From positions 1 to 64,000 of the forward strand of contig CAZSRS010000001.1 of the NCBI GenBank assembly GCA_964609625.1: DNA of 64,000 nucleotides. The letters run 5' to 3'. A program made the position numbers and the translations under genes. Each line of letters opens with the position of its first letter. Position 1 is the stretch's first letter. A model generated the notes under the pieces. It was not told where the DNA came from. It made no database searches and saw only the letters and a program-made list of their open reading frames with translations. This DNA is from G963674665 sp964609625 (GTDB taxonomy: Bacteria > Desulfobacterota > Desulfovibrionia > Desulfovibrionales > Desulfovibrionaceae). Below, piece after piece: positions 17,114 through 25,241 of this stretch.

Positions 17114-18124
17114 ATGAACCAGACCAGCTCACAGCCCAAGGAAAACAGGGTGTTGAAGCGGACGCCGGAGTGGGTCAAACGCATACTCCCCCCCTTCAAC
17201 ATCTTCACGCTGCTCTTCATCTTGATGATCATATGGCCGGTCATCCTCGGCGCCTACTATCTGGGCTACTCCCTTTATCGCGGCGTGGATCCCACGCGGT
17301 TCCCGGAAATCAGTGCGCCACTGGTCAAGGAGATGCAGGAGGTGGGACCCAGCGCCGACGCGGCCCAAAAAGGCGCCTTGCTCATGCACTCGGTGTACGC
17401 CCGGCTCCAGGAAGAGCTGGACTCGCCCTTCGGTTGGAGCGTCAACGACCTCTTCATCTCGCCCACAAGCTGGATGGACAACCGCGACAACAGGCAACGG
17501 GGTGTGCTCTTTGCCACGCGCATGCTGCTCAATTTTTACAGCATCAACTTCGCCAAGCTCGGCAGCGCGGACCCGGAAAATTCCGGACTCAAGGATGTGC
17601 GCGAAAAACGCCTGGTCTACGGCGAGGACGTCTGGGGTTTTTTCAGGCCCTCGGCAGAGAACGAATACGAAAGGGCCATCAAGCTGATGCGCCAGTACCA
17701 GCAGGCCCTGCTCGAGAACAAGGCCGTGTACAACATGCGCACCGACTCGATCTATAACGTGCTCAAGTTTATCAGCGGCGAGGAACTCTTGGGACACCCC
17801 CTCGGCCTGCTGGTGCAGTCCAACGATGACGTGGGGTTCTTCGAACTCGACAACCGTATCTACTACTCTCAGGGTGTGATGCTGGTGGTACGGGACTTCT
17901 TGCGCACCCTTGCCCACCTCTACCCCGAGATCAGGGAAAAGGGCGGCGCGGAGAACCTCGACGTGGCCTTCCGGGAAATGGACCGCATCTGCACCTTTGA
18001 CCCGCTCATCGTGCTGCGCGGCGACCGCGACTCCATGCTCGCCGACCACAGGGGCAAGATGGCGCGCTACCTGCTCACCGTGATCAAACGCATCGAAGAC
18101 GTGCAGGAGTCCATGCGGCGCTGA
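17114..18124 (+). CDS. DUF2333-like inner-membrane protein
   Basis: The product has 336 residues; ATG at 17114 with CAGGAG 5 bases upstream. One membrane helix (about 28-52, FTLLFILMIIWPVILGAYYL) anchors a large domain that is presumably periplasmic. The segment GWSVNDLFISPTSWMDNRDN and the following RQRGVLFATRMLLNF match my memory of the DUF2333 family. The C-terminal part is helical with charged repeats. The function of the family is unknown. The gene is alone on the plus strand and ends at a hairpin shared with the convergent decarboxylase gene. Confidence 0.75.
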   Translation: MNQTSSQPKENRVLKRTPEWVKRILPPFNIFTLLFILMIIWPVILGAYYLGYSLYRGVDPTRFPEISAPLVKEMQEVGPSADAAQKGALLMHSVYARLQEELDSPFGWSVNDLFISPTSWMDNRDNRQRGVLFATRMLLNFYSINFAKLGSADPENSGLKDVREKRLVYGEDVWGFFRPSAENEYERAIKLMRQYQQALLENKAVYNMRTDSIYNVLKFISGEELLGHPLGLLVQSNDDVGFFELDNRIYYSQGVMLVVRDFLRTLAHLYPEIREKGGAENLDVAFREMDRICTFDPLIVLRGDRDSMLADHRGKMARYLLTVIKRIEDVQESMRR

Positions 18125-18151
18125 AGGATTGAGGAAACAGCCGGCATAAGG

Positions 18152-18186
18152 AGGGCCGCCCACGGATTGGAGGCGGCCCTTGTTCT
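18152..18186. terminator. hairpin terminator between convergent genes
   Basis: A perfect 9-bp stem AGGGCCGCC/GGCGGCCCT with an 11-base loop lies between the DUF2333-like stop and the decarboxylase stop. The plus-strand side continues TGTTCT, a modest T-rich end. Confidence 0.6.
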
Positions 18187-18235
18187 ACCCAGAGCAGTTC
18201 ACACCGTCCCGACAGGGACACTCCGAGACGGGTTG

Positions 18236-19207
18236 CTACGTCCTTTCCACCCTGTCCTGCCCCTTTTCCATCAAGTTCCTGAAGTAGGTGATGGTTTTTT
18301 TCAGTCCCTCGTCCAGGGGTACCTGCGGGGACCACCCCAACTCCTTGCGGGCCAGCGTGATATCCGGCTGTCGCTGGGTGGGATCGTCAAAGGGCAGAGG
18401 CTTGAACACGATCTTGGAGCGCGATCCGGTCATGGCAATGACCTTCTCGGCCAGCTCGAGAATGGTGAACTCGCCTGGATTGCCCAGGTTCATGGGGCCG
18501 GTGCATTCCGGCGGAGTTGCCATGAACCGCACGAACGCCTCGATGAGATCGTCTACATAGCAGAAGGACCGGGTCTGGCTGCCGTCGCCGTACACGGTCA
18601 GGGATTCGCCCCGCAACCCCTGAAGGATGAAGTTGGAGACCACCCTGCCGTCGTTGGGATGCATGCGGGGGCCGTAGGTGTTGAAGATGCGCGCAACCTT
18701 GATGCGCAGCCTGTGCTGCCGGTAATAATCAAAACACAGGGTCTCGGCGCAACGCTTGCCCTCGTCGTAGCAGGAGCGCGTACCGATGGGATTCACGTTT
18801 CCCCAATAGCTCTCCTTCTGCGGATGCACTTTGGGATCTCCGTAGACTTCGGACGTGGAAGCCTGGAACATCGTGGCCTTGGTGCGCTTGGCAAGGCCCA
18901 GCATATTGATGGCGCCGTGCACCGATGTCTTGGTGGTCTGCACCGGATCGAACTGGTAGTGAATGGGCGAGGCCGGGCAGGCCAGGTTGTAGATTTCCTC
19001 CACTTCGACATACAGCGGAAAGGTCACGTCATGCCGCATGAGTTCGAAGTTGGGATTTTGCAGCAAATGCCCCACGTTGGAGCGGGTACTGGTGAAGAAA
19101 TTGTCCACGCAGATAACTTCATTTCCTTCGGCCAGAAGCCTTTCACACAGGTGCGAACCAAGGAATCCCGCGCCCCCTGTAACCAGGATACGCTTGTTGA
19201 GATGCAT
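18236..19207 (-). CDS. UDP-glucuronate decarboxylase (UDP-xylose synthase type)
   Basis: The product has 323 residues; ATG at 19207 follows AGGAGGAAGGC. It is an extended short-chain dehydrogenase: GGAGFLGSHL NAD loop near residue 10, IYNLACPASPIHYQFDP, and the catalytic YDEGK (Tyr-x3-Lys). The sequences YQFDPVQTTKTSVHGAINML and YGPRMHPNDGRVVSNFI are characteristic of the UXS group, which converts UDP-glucuronate to UDP-xylose or the 4-keto-arabinose intermediate. This supplies a sugar nucleotide for surface polysaccharide or glycoprotein synthesis. Other dehydratases of the family (dTDP-glucose 4,6-dehydratase) are less likely from these motifs. It is transcribed divergently from mreB. Confidence 0.9.
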   Translation of the reverse strand: MHLNKRILVTGGAGFLGSHLCERLLAEGNEVICVDNFFTSTRSNVGHLLQNPNFELMRHDVTFPLYVEVEEIYNLACPASPIHYQFDPVQTTKTSVHGAINMLGLAKRTKATMFQASTSEVYGDPKVHPQKESYWGNVNPIGTRSCYDEGKRCAETLCFDYYRQHRLRIKVARIFNTYGPRMHPNDGRVVSNFILQGLRGESLTVYGDGSQTRSFCYVDDLIEAFVRFMATPPECTGPMNLGNPGEFTILELAEKVIAMTGSRSKIVFKPLPFDDPTQRQPDITLARKELGWSPQVPLDEGLKKTITYFRNLMEKGQDRVERT

Positions 19208-19237
19208 GCCTTCCTCCTGAAGATGCCTGAAAAGGAA

Positions 19238-19391
19238 ACCCCCGGGCTGTGGTGAACAAAGGTGGTACCGGGGGTCACAGACAGGGAAATGTGCGCTAAA
19301 AGCAGGAAAAACACAATCCCGTTGTGCAGGATAACCACCCTGGAAAATACTTTTTTCGGCTTGAAAAAAGTCGCACTGTTCCGTAAACAGT
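19238..19391. promoter_or_regulatory. divergent control region with three inverted repeats
   Basis: The 296-base gap between the decarboxylase gene and mreB holds three perfect inverted repeats. They are ACCCCCGG/CCGGGGGT (19238-19245 and 19268-19275), CTTTTTTC-ggctt-GAAAAAAG (19350-19370) and ACTGTT-ccgta-AACAGT (19375-19391). The first lies in the leader of the minus-strand gene and could form an RNA hairpin. The other two overlap the proposed mreB promoter and could be operators. No regulator is identified. Confidence 0.5.
19361..19389 (+). promoter_or_regulatory. candidate mreB promoter
   Basis: TTGAAA at 19361-19366 and TAAACA at 19384-19389 are 17 bases apart. Transcription would give a leader of roughly 110 bases before mreB. 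The -10 sits inside an inverted repeat, ACTGTT/AACAGT. Confidence 0.4.
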
Positions 19392-19503
19392 TCCTGTGAC
19401 TTGCAACTTCACATAGCAAACAGCTTGAGCTGTGTCACCCGGCGCTGCACTCCCTGCAAGGCCGGGATATCAGGGGCATCCCCTGAAAGCGGGTGCTGAA
19501 ATT

Positions 19504-20529
19504 ATGGTTTTAAAAAGGCTGCTGCGGCTTTTCAGCAAAAACATGGCCATGGATCTGGGCACGGCCAATACATTGATCCATGTTTCCAAGCGTGGCATTG
19601 TGCTCAACGAACCCTCCGTGGTGGCGCTTGATGAACGCTCCCACAAGGTTCTGGCCGTGGGTGCCGAAGCCAAGAGCTACATGGGGCGCGAACCCCAGGG
19701 CATCAAGATCATCCGTCCCCTCAAGGACGGTGTCATCGCCGACTTCGAGGTCACCAACCGGATGATCTCGCATTTCATCCGCAAGGTGACCACGGGCCTG
19801 CGCCTGATCTCGCCCAGTATGGTCATCGGCATCCCGCCTTATATTACCAACGTGGAAAAGCGAGCCGTCATCGATTCGGCCAACGAAGTGGGCGTTCGCG
19901 AAGTGCGGTTGGTGGACGAGGCCATGGCCTCGGCCATCGGCGCCAGCCTTCCCGTGGACAAGGCGGTCTGCAATTTCGTGGTGGACATCGGAGGCGGCAC
20001 CTGCGATGTCGCGGTCATCAGTCTCTCGGGGCACGTGTGCGGCGAGTCGCTACGCGTGGCCGGCGACGAAATGAACGAGGGCATCCAGAACTACCTCAAA
20101 GAAAAATTCCGTATGCTCATCGGGGAAAGCACCGCGGAGAAAATCAAGATCCAGATCGGCGCCGCCGCGCCCCTTGACGAACCTCTGGAGATGCAGGTCT
20201 CGGGCCGCGGTCTGGCCACGGGCATCCCCACCACAGTGACCATCACCGACAGCGACGTGCGCGAAGCCATCACCCCCACGGTACGTGCCATTCTCCAGGC
20301 CATACGCCGCACTCTGGAGAAGACACCGCCGAGCCTCATCGAGGACAGCACCGCCAGCGGCATTCTGCTGGTGGGTGGAGGCGCCTTGATTCGCGGTATG
20401 GACAGGGCCATCCACGAGGAGACCACCTTGCCCGTGATCGTGGACAGGGATCCCCTGACCACCTGTGTGCGCGGCGCCGGTAAAATCATCGACAACCGAC
20501 CCCGCTTCGACGAGGTACTCATCACCTGA
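19504..20529 (+). CDS. mreB: rod-shape-determining actin homologue MreB
   Basis: The product is 341 residues, the usual MreB length. Actin-fold ATPase motifs are in order: MDLGTANTLIHVSKRGIVLN (phosphate 1), VDIGGGTCDVAVISL (phosphate 2) and GILLVGGGALIRGMDRAI (adenosine). The N-terminus LKRLLRLFSKNMAMDLG carries the amphipathic membrane-binding segment. MreB filaments guide lateral cell-wall synthesis with MreC, MreD and RodA. Here mreB stands alone: the next gene is convergent, so mreCD and the PBP2/RodA genes must lie elsewhere. ATG at 19504 is chosen by homology; its ribosome site is weak. Confidence 0.96.
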   Translation: MVLKRLLRLFSKNMAMDLGTANTLIHVSKRGIVLNEPSVVALDERSHKVLAVGAEAKSYMGREPQGIKIIRPLKDGVIADFEVTNRMISHFIRKVTTGLRLISPSMVIGIPPYITNVEKRAVIDSANEVGVREVRLVDEAMASAIGASLPVDKAVCNFVVDIGGGTCDVAVISLSGHVCGESLRVAGDEMNEGIQNYLKEKFRMLIGESTAEKIKIQIGAAAPLDEPLEMQVSGRGLATGIPTTVTITDSDVREAITPTVRAILQAIRRTLEKTPPSLIEDSTASGILLVGGGALIRGMDRAIHEETTLPVIVDRDPLTTCVRGAGKIIDNRPRFDEVLIT

Positions 20530-20569
20530 GCCGCACGCGTATGCCGTCCTGCCAGAGAAGCCTTCCCGA

Positions 20570-21328
20570 CTACAACTCAGGCAGGTCCGGCAGGTCCACC
20601 GGCAGACGCTCCCAGTTGATCTTGCCCTTGCCCTTGCTTTTCCGCAACAGCACGTAGAGCGCCCCCGCGCCGCCGTGCTTCGGCAAGGCGGTACAAAAGG
20701 CCAGCACCACCCGCTTCAGCGGATCCCTGGTCAGCCAAGCCTGGACCTTCTCCCGCAGCACTCCCAGCCCTTCCGGAGAATTCCTGCCGCGCCCGGGTAT
20801 CACCAGCAGACAGCGACGCCCATGCAGGTAGTTCTCCTTGACGAACTGCACCAGTGAGAAAAAAGCCTGCTCGGTGTTGAAGCCATGCATGTCCAGGTGC
20901 CGTTCCGGGCTGTAAAACCCCGCTTTCAACCGGACCACGGTCTTGGTGTCCAGCCCCAGGACGTGCCCCTGAATGTATTCGTCGGTGAGGTCCAACGAGA
21001 ACTCCACCTTGCCTGAAACAAGATCGGCCAGATTCGACGCCACCGCGGCGTTCTCGTCCCGCTCCTGATCCCTGGCCGGGGAAGCGGGACCTCCAGAAGC
21101 CGGGGGCGCTGGGGGCACCTGCCGGCCCTGCCCCCCGCCTTGGTTGTTGTCCAGCGGCGCGACACCCTGCATGGCCCGCAGGAACAACTCCTCGGCCGAG
21201 GGTTCCCGACCGGCGTCAGGCTTGTTTTCAGCAGCCTCCTGCGACGGAGGCCGCGGGGTCTTGCCCCGTTTTGATGGAAACAACTTCTTGTCAAGCTTGG
21301 AAAAGGGATTGTCTTCACCCATGGTCAT
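20570..21328 (-). CDS. Smr-domain protein
   Basis: The product has 252 residues. The first 90 or so residues are charged and low in complexity (PPAPPASGGPASPARDQERD). The C-terminal Smr domain has LDMHGFNTEQAFFSLVQFVK (the LDLHG signature) and LVIPGRGRNSPEGLGVLREK (the GxGxHS-type motif). It ends with a conserved FCTALPKHGGAGALYVLLRK strand-helix. Stand-alone Smr proteins are nucleases related to the MutS2 C-terminus; E. coli SmrA/SmrB and ribosome-associated Smr proteins are known. RNA or DNA cleavage here is inferred. The gene is convergent with mreB and divergent from sppA. Confidence 0.88.
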   Translation of the reverse strand: MTMGEDNPFSKLDKKLFPSKRGKTPRPPSQEAAENKPDAGREPSAEELFLRAMQGVAPLDNNQGGGQGRQVPPAPPASGGPASPARDQERDENAAVASNLADLVSGKVEFSLDLTDEYIQGHVLGLDTKTVVRLKAGFYSPERHLDMHGFNTEQAFFSLVQFVKENYLHGRRCLLVIPGRGRNSPEGLGVLREKVQAWLTRDPLKRVVLAFCTALPKHGGAGALYVLLRKSKGKGKINWERLPVDLPDLPEL

Positions 21329-21458
21329 CTCGGACTTCCGTCTCCTCGTTGCCGAATCGCCCCGACACCGGGCAGGCTAACAAAAACGCCCCGGCCTTGT
21401 CCAAAGCCGGTTACACTCGCTCTTCCCTGAATCGCTTGCCGATGGTATCCACACCGTC

Positions 21459-22457
21459 ATGAACATCGCCATCTCCCCGCGTCTCGTCGCGCCGTTGCTG
21501 ATCCTTGCCGCACTGCTGCTCTGTGGCGCCTGTCGCCCCAAGATCAATCTCTATCCCGACCCCGGCGAAGCCCTGAAGGAATACACACTGGAAGGAGAGG
21601 GGCGAGACAAGGTGCTGCTGGTGCATCTACGGGGCATGCTCTCCACCTCCCCAGACTCCGGGTTGATCTCCGTGGCGCCCAGTCCGGTGCAGGAGGTGAT
21701 CTCCCGCCTGGCCAAGGCCGCGGAGGACAAGCAGGTCAAGGCCGTGATCTTGGCCATCAACACGCCCGGCGGCACGGTTACGGCCAGCGACATCCTGCAC
21801 CAGCAGATCCTGCGCCACAAGCGCCACACGGGACAGAAAGTGGTGGCCCTGCTCATGGAGCTGGCCACCTCGGGCGGGTACTACGCGGCCACCGCGGCCG
21901 ATCACATCGTGGCGCATCCCACCACCATCACCGGCTCCGTGGGTACCGTCTTCATCCGGCCCGATCTCGAAGGCCTCATGGAAAAGATCGGCGTACAGGC
22001 GGAGGTCGTCAAGTCAGGAAAATACAAGGACATCTTTTCCATGTTTCGGCACAGCACCGAAGAGGAGCGCGACATCATGCAGGAACTGATCTCTCAGCTC
22101 AACAACCGCTTTCTCGAAGTTGTGCTTCAAAGTCGAAAACTGGACCATGAACGACTGCAGACCGTCGCCCAGGCCAATGTGCTCACGGCACATCAAGCCC
22201 AAGCATTGGGGCTGGTGGACGACATCGGCTATATCCAAGAAGCCCTGGCCAAGACCAAGGAACTCGCCCTGCTGGACAAGGCCAAACTGGTCGTCTACCG
22301 GCGGGAAGCATTCAAGGACGACACTGCCTACAACTCCCTGACCAACGCCGCGCCCCTGCGCGGAGCGGCCCTGGTGGATCTGGGGACCTCACGGTTGATG
22401 CAATCCCTCGAGCCTGGCTTCCACTATCTCTGGCTTCCGGCACTGGGTGGAGAGTAG
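21459..22457 (+). CDS. sppA: signal peptide peptidase SppA, 36K type
   Basis: The product has 332 residues, the short bacterial SppA form. It has an N-terminal hydrophobic anchor with a lipobox-like CGAC end, so it may be a lipoprotein. The serine nucleophile is Ser138 in ATSGGYYAA. The general base Lys is expected in EVVKSGKYKD, about residue 190. NTPGGTVTASD is the oxyanion-region motif of this S49 family. It degrades cleaved signal peptides in the membrane. The gene is transcribed alone, divergently from the Smr gene. Confidence 0.92.
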   Translation: MNIAISPRLVAPLLILAALLLCGACRPKINLYPDPGEALKEYTLEGEGRDKVLLVHLRGMLSTSPDSGLISVAPSPVQEVISRLAKAAEDKQVKAVILAINTPGGTVTASDILHQQILRHKRHTGQKVVALLMELATSGGYYAATAADHIVAHPTTITGSVGTVFIRPDLEGLMEKIGVQAEVVKSGKYKDIFSMFRHSTEEERDIMQELISQLNNRFLEVVLQSRKLDHERLQTVAQANVLTAHQAQALGLVDDIGYIQEALAKTKELALLDKAKLVVYRREAFKDDTAYNSLTNAAPLRGAALVDLGTSRLMQSLEPGFHYLWLPALGGE

Positions 22458-22470
22458 AACCAGGCCGGTC

Positions 22471-22511
22471 GTGTCGGGGAGAAGCCGCGAGGACTTCCCC
22501 CCGCCCGACAC
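22471..22511. terminator. possible terminator hairpin, sppA/proC convergence
   Basis: GTGTCGGG pairs with CCCGACAC, and inner G/C runs (GGGGA/TCCCC) can extend the stem. It lies between the convergent sppA and proC stops. There is no T tract, so it is only a likely 3' stabiliser. Confidence 0.4.
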
Positions 22512-22524
22512 CTCGATCCGGGAC

Positions 22525-23325
22525 TCAGCCCAGTTCCTTGCTGCGCTCGCAGGCCGCCTTGGCTGCCTCGATGATCCTGCCCCTGACCGCGGCCGAGTCC
22601 AGGAGATTCGTACCGGCGATGGTGGTCCCCCCTGGAGAGGTGACCATCTCGCGCAGGACGGAAAGGTGCTTGTCCGACTCCAGAGCAAGTTGTGCCGTGC
22701 CTTTGAACAGGCCCTTGACCATGGCCGTGGCCTGATCACGATACAGGCCCAGGGCCACTCCCGCTTCGACCAGCGCTTCCATGAAGTAGAGCACGTAGGC
22801 CGGACCGCTGCCCACGATGGCCGTGAAAGCATCAAAATATGTCTCGTGCAGTTCATGCACTTGCCCAAGACCTCGAAACAACTCCAGAACGAATTCCTTG
22901 TGCTGCGTCTTGAGCATGGGATCATCAAAGCACAGGGCGAATACACCCTCCTGGACCATGGCCGGCGTGTTGGGCATGACCCGCACCACGGGGCAGGCTC
23001 CGCTGGAGTAAGTCTTCAACTGCCGCAAGGTCACTCCCGCGGCAATGGAAATGATCACCTGGCTGGTTCGCAGACGCGGAGCCGTCTCTTCGAGCAGCTG
23101 ACGCACCTGGTTGGGTTTCACGGCCAGGAGAATGTAATCCGCCAGCTCCACCATGTCACGGATCCCGTGAGGCGGGACTGCCATACCAATCTCATCGGCA
23201 AGCGCCGTGAGCTTGTTTTGATCGGTGTCCACGCCCATGAGCGTGAACCCTTCCCTGCGGGCCAGACCTCGCAGGATGGCAGCGCCCATATTGCCGCATC
23301 CGATGCAGCCGAATATCGTTTGCAT
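22525..23325 (-). CDS. proC: pyrroline-5-carboxylate reductase
   Basis: The product has 266 residues. It makes proline from pyrroline-5-carboxylate using NAD(P)H. The N-terminal IFGCIGCGNMGAAILRGL is the dinucleotide loop. VVRVMPNTPAMVQEGVFAL and GSGPAYVLYFMEALVEAGVA are the signature segments of the family, and VTSPGGTTIAGTNLL is the ProC active-site motif. The start overlaps the ndk stop by one base (TGATG), so translation is coupled. It is the last gene in the long minus-strand run. Confidence 0.97.
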   Translation of the reverse strand: MQTIFGCIGCGNMGAAILRGLARREGFTLMGVDTDQNKLTALADEIGMAVPPHGIRDMVELADYILLAVKPNQVRQLLEETAPRLRTSQVIISIAAGVTLRQLKTYSSGACPVVRVMPNTPAMVQEGVFALCFDDPMLKTQHKEFVLELFRGLGQVHELHETYFDAFTAIVGSGPAYVLYFMEALVEAGVALGLYRDQATAMVKGLFKGTAQLALESDKHLSVLREMVTSPGGTTIAGTNLLDSAAVRGRIIEAAKAACERSKELG

Positions 23326-23744
23326 CAGCCTACCATCTCCAGTTGGTTGAAAAAGAAGGCGATTTCCTGAGCTGCTGTCTCCGGTGCGTCGGAGCCGTGC
23401 ACCGAGTTCCGCTCCACATCCTCGCCATAGTGCTTGCGGATGGTGTTCTCCCCTGCCTTTGCCGGATCCGTGGCACCCATGAGGTCTCGATACCTGGCAA
23501 TGGCGTTCTCTCCTTCAAGCACGCTGACCACCACAGGGCCCGAGGCCATGAACCCGGTCAGGCTGTCGAAAAAGGGACGCACCCTGTGCACGGCGTAGAA
23601 GGCCTCGGCCTGCTCCTTGGTCAGCATGAGCATCTTCATGGCCTTGACCTCAAGGCCGGCCTCCTGGATCATCTTGAGGATGGCCCCGGAAAGGTTGCGG
23701 GCCACGGCGTTGGGTTTGATTATGGAAAGGGTGCGTTCTGCCAT
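23325..23744 (-). CDS. ndk: nucleoside diphosphate kinase
   Basis: The product has 139 residues, the normal length. It balances NTP pools by a ping-pong transfer through a phosphohistidine. ERTLSIIKPNAVARNLSGAI is the N-terminal family pattern, and the active-site His lies in RNSVHGSDAPETAAQEIAFF. It is followed directly by proC, with overlapping stop and start codons. Upstream is the YibQ-like gene with a 55-base gap. Confidence 0.97.
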   Translation of the reverse strand: MAERTLSIIKPNAVARNLSGAILKMIQEAGLEVKAMKMLMLTKEQAEAFYAVHRVRPFFDSLTGFMASGPVVVSVLEGENAIARYRDLMGATDPAKAGENTIRKHYGEDVERNSVHGSDAPETAAQEIAFFFNQLEMVG

Positions 23745-23799
23745 TGTTGCCTCCGTGTTGGTGTTGAGTCGATTGGTATGGAATAACTATTGCCTGGCT

Positions 23800-25125
23800 T
23801 TACCGAGATTTGGGTGACTGCGCAAGATCGGCGTCATCCCCCTTCGCGAGCGTGCTCGCCTTGACCACCGCCACCCTCTGGGAGCGCCCTCTGTTCCAGC
23901 GCAGGATGCCCTCCAGGGTCTCGGGAAAAGGGTGGCCTATGGCCACGGCCCGCCCCTTGCGCAGGGCGATGCTCTCGGCCTTGCGCAATTGATGGGTCAC
24001 GGCGTCCGCATCGCGGACAACATCCAAAAAAACGTCGCGCAGGAGTGTGGGTATTCCCTGCTGCCTGGCCAGTTCCCCCAGCACCGAACGAGGATGCGTG
24101 AGACTGTCCAGGACGAAAAAGCCGTTCCCCGGCACCCCTTGCAGCATGGCGGAAACAGCGCGGTGGTCCTGGGTGAAGCGCGACCCCATGTGGTTGTTCA
24201 TACCCCTGGCCGCCGGTACCCGAGCGAGATTGTCCAGGACCACGGCCCGCAGCTGCTCCCCTGTCATGCTCCCGAACAAGGCGCCTTCTCCGGGGGAGAC
24301 CTCCGGGTAGCCCATGGGCTCCATGGGCTGGTGCAGCAGCAGTTCCCGCCCCGCCTTCCTGGCGATGCTCACCACGTCATCGGAATGGGGCAACCCGGGG
24401 AGCACGGAAAAGGTGATCTCCAGCGGCAATGCGGCCAGTTGCCGGGCAAAGCCGGCATCCAGGCCGAGGTCGTCGATGACGATGGCCAGCAAACCCTGTG
24501 GCTCTGGGGTGTCGGGCATGGGCGGCTCGCCCCTGGGGGATTCGAAGCTGATCTGGTGGGTGACGCGCCCCAGGATGCTCACGTTCCAGGATGCCGGACC
24601 CGCGGGCTCTAGGCTCGCCGGCAAGGGCAACGTCGCAAGACTTTCACGCAGGTATTCCAGCAGGGCCCCGGCCGGGATGTCCTGATCCACCACGATGTGT
24701 TGGAACAGATGGGCGCCCATGCGCTCCGGGTCATCTTCCGGGTGGCGCAGGACGACTTCCCTGAGCCGCAATCGTTCCGTCTTCTTGCCAAAGCGCTGCA
24801 TTCCGACGATCAGGAGATGGTCCAGCTCCTTGATGGCCTCCTCCAGGGGGCTGCCCAGGGCCTCTTCGTAAGTCTGCTCGATCTGCTCCACGGCCATTGC
24901 AGGAGGAGCGACATCGTTGCGGACAGGGAGGCGGATGCTGTTGCCAGAAGTCGTCTCCAGCGTGGCGTTGTGCTCCGGCTCCGCGACGACGAACGCGGAG
25001 GGCGCCTTGGCCTGACGGTATACGCCGTAGCCGAGTCCGCCCAGGGCAGCCATGCCAGCCAGGATCAGGAGCAGGCACAGGGGCTTCCACCTGGCGGCGA
25101 TCAGTCGATCAAGGGGGGGGAACAT
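23800..25125 (-). CDS. YibQ-like divergent polysaccharide deacetylase
   Basis: The product has 441 residues. A single N-terminal membrane helix (about 13-33, WKPLCLLLILAGMAALGGLG) precedes about 180 residues of poorly conserved periplasmic sequence. The C-terminal YibQ/DUF610 domain begins LLAIVIDDLGLDAGFARQLA and has EITFSVLPGLPHSDDVVSIA, ELLLHQPMEPMGYPE, ARGMNNHMGSRFTQD and VAIGHPFPETLEGI. This is the NodB-like order of Asp and His residues. These proteins usually lie next to EnvC and CtpA genes, as here, and are thought to act on peptidoglycan or another glycan; the activity is unproven. Codons 2-5 contain an eight-C run close to the start. Confidence 0.86.
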   Translation of the reverse strand: MFPPLDRLIAARWKPLCLLLILAGMAALGGLGYGVYRQAKAPSAFVVAEPEHNATLETTSGNSIRLPVRNDVAPPAMAVEQIEQTYEEALGSPLEEAIKELDHLLIVGMQRFGKKTERLRLREVVLRHPEDDPERMGAHLFQHIVVDQDIPAGALLEYLRESLATLPLPASLEPAGPASWNVSILGRVTHQISFESPRGEPPMPDTPEPQGLLAIVIDDLGLDAGFARQLAALPLEITFSVLPGLPHSDDVVSIARKAGRELLLHQPMEPMGYPEVSPGEGALFGSMTGEQLRAVVLDNLARVPAARGMNNHMGSRFTQDHRAVSAMLQGVPGNGFFVLDSLTHPRSVLGELARQQGIPTLLRDVFLDVVRDADAVTHQLRKAESIALRKGRAVAIGHPFPETLEGILRWNRGRSQRVAVVKASTLAKGDDADLAQSPKSR

Positions 25126-25178
25126 ATTCAGGCCTATGGGCTGCCCCTGGCGGCCAGGGCACGAAGGCTCGCGGCACG

Positions 25179-25214
25179 GGCCGGCCTCATGAGCTGGCGC
25201 TCATGGGGCCGGCC
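25179..25214 (-). repeat. strong inverted repeat in the ctpA-yibQ gap
   Basis: GGCCGGCCTCATGAG pairs with CTCATGGGGCCGGCC (15 bp, one G-U-type mismatch) around loop CTGGCG. It lies between the stop of ctpA and the start of the YibQ-like gene on the same strand. No T tract follows, so it may reduce read-through or protect the 3' end of the upstream message. Confidence 0.7.
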
Positions 25215-25241
25215 TCAAGATTTGACCAGGACCACTACCGG

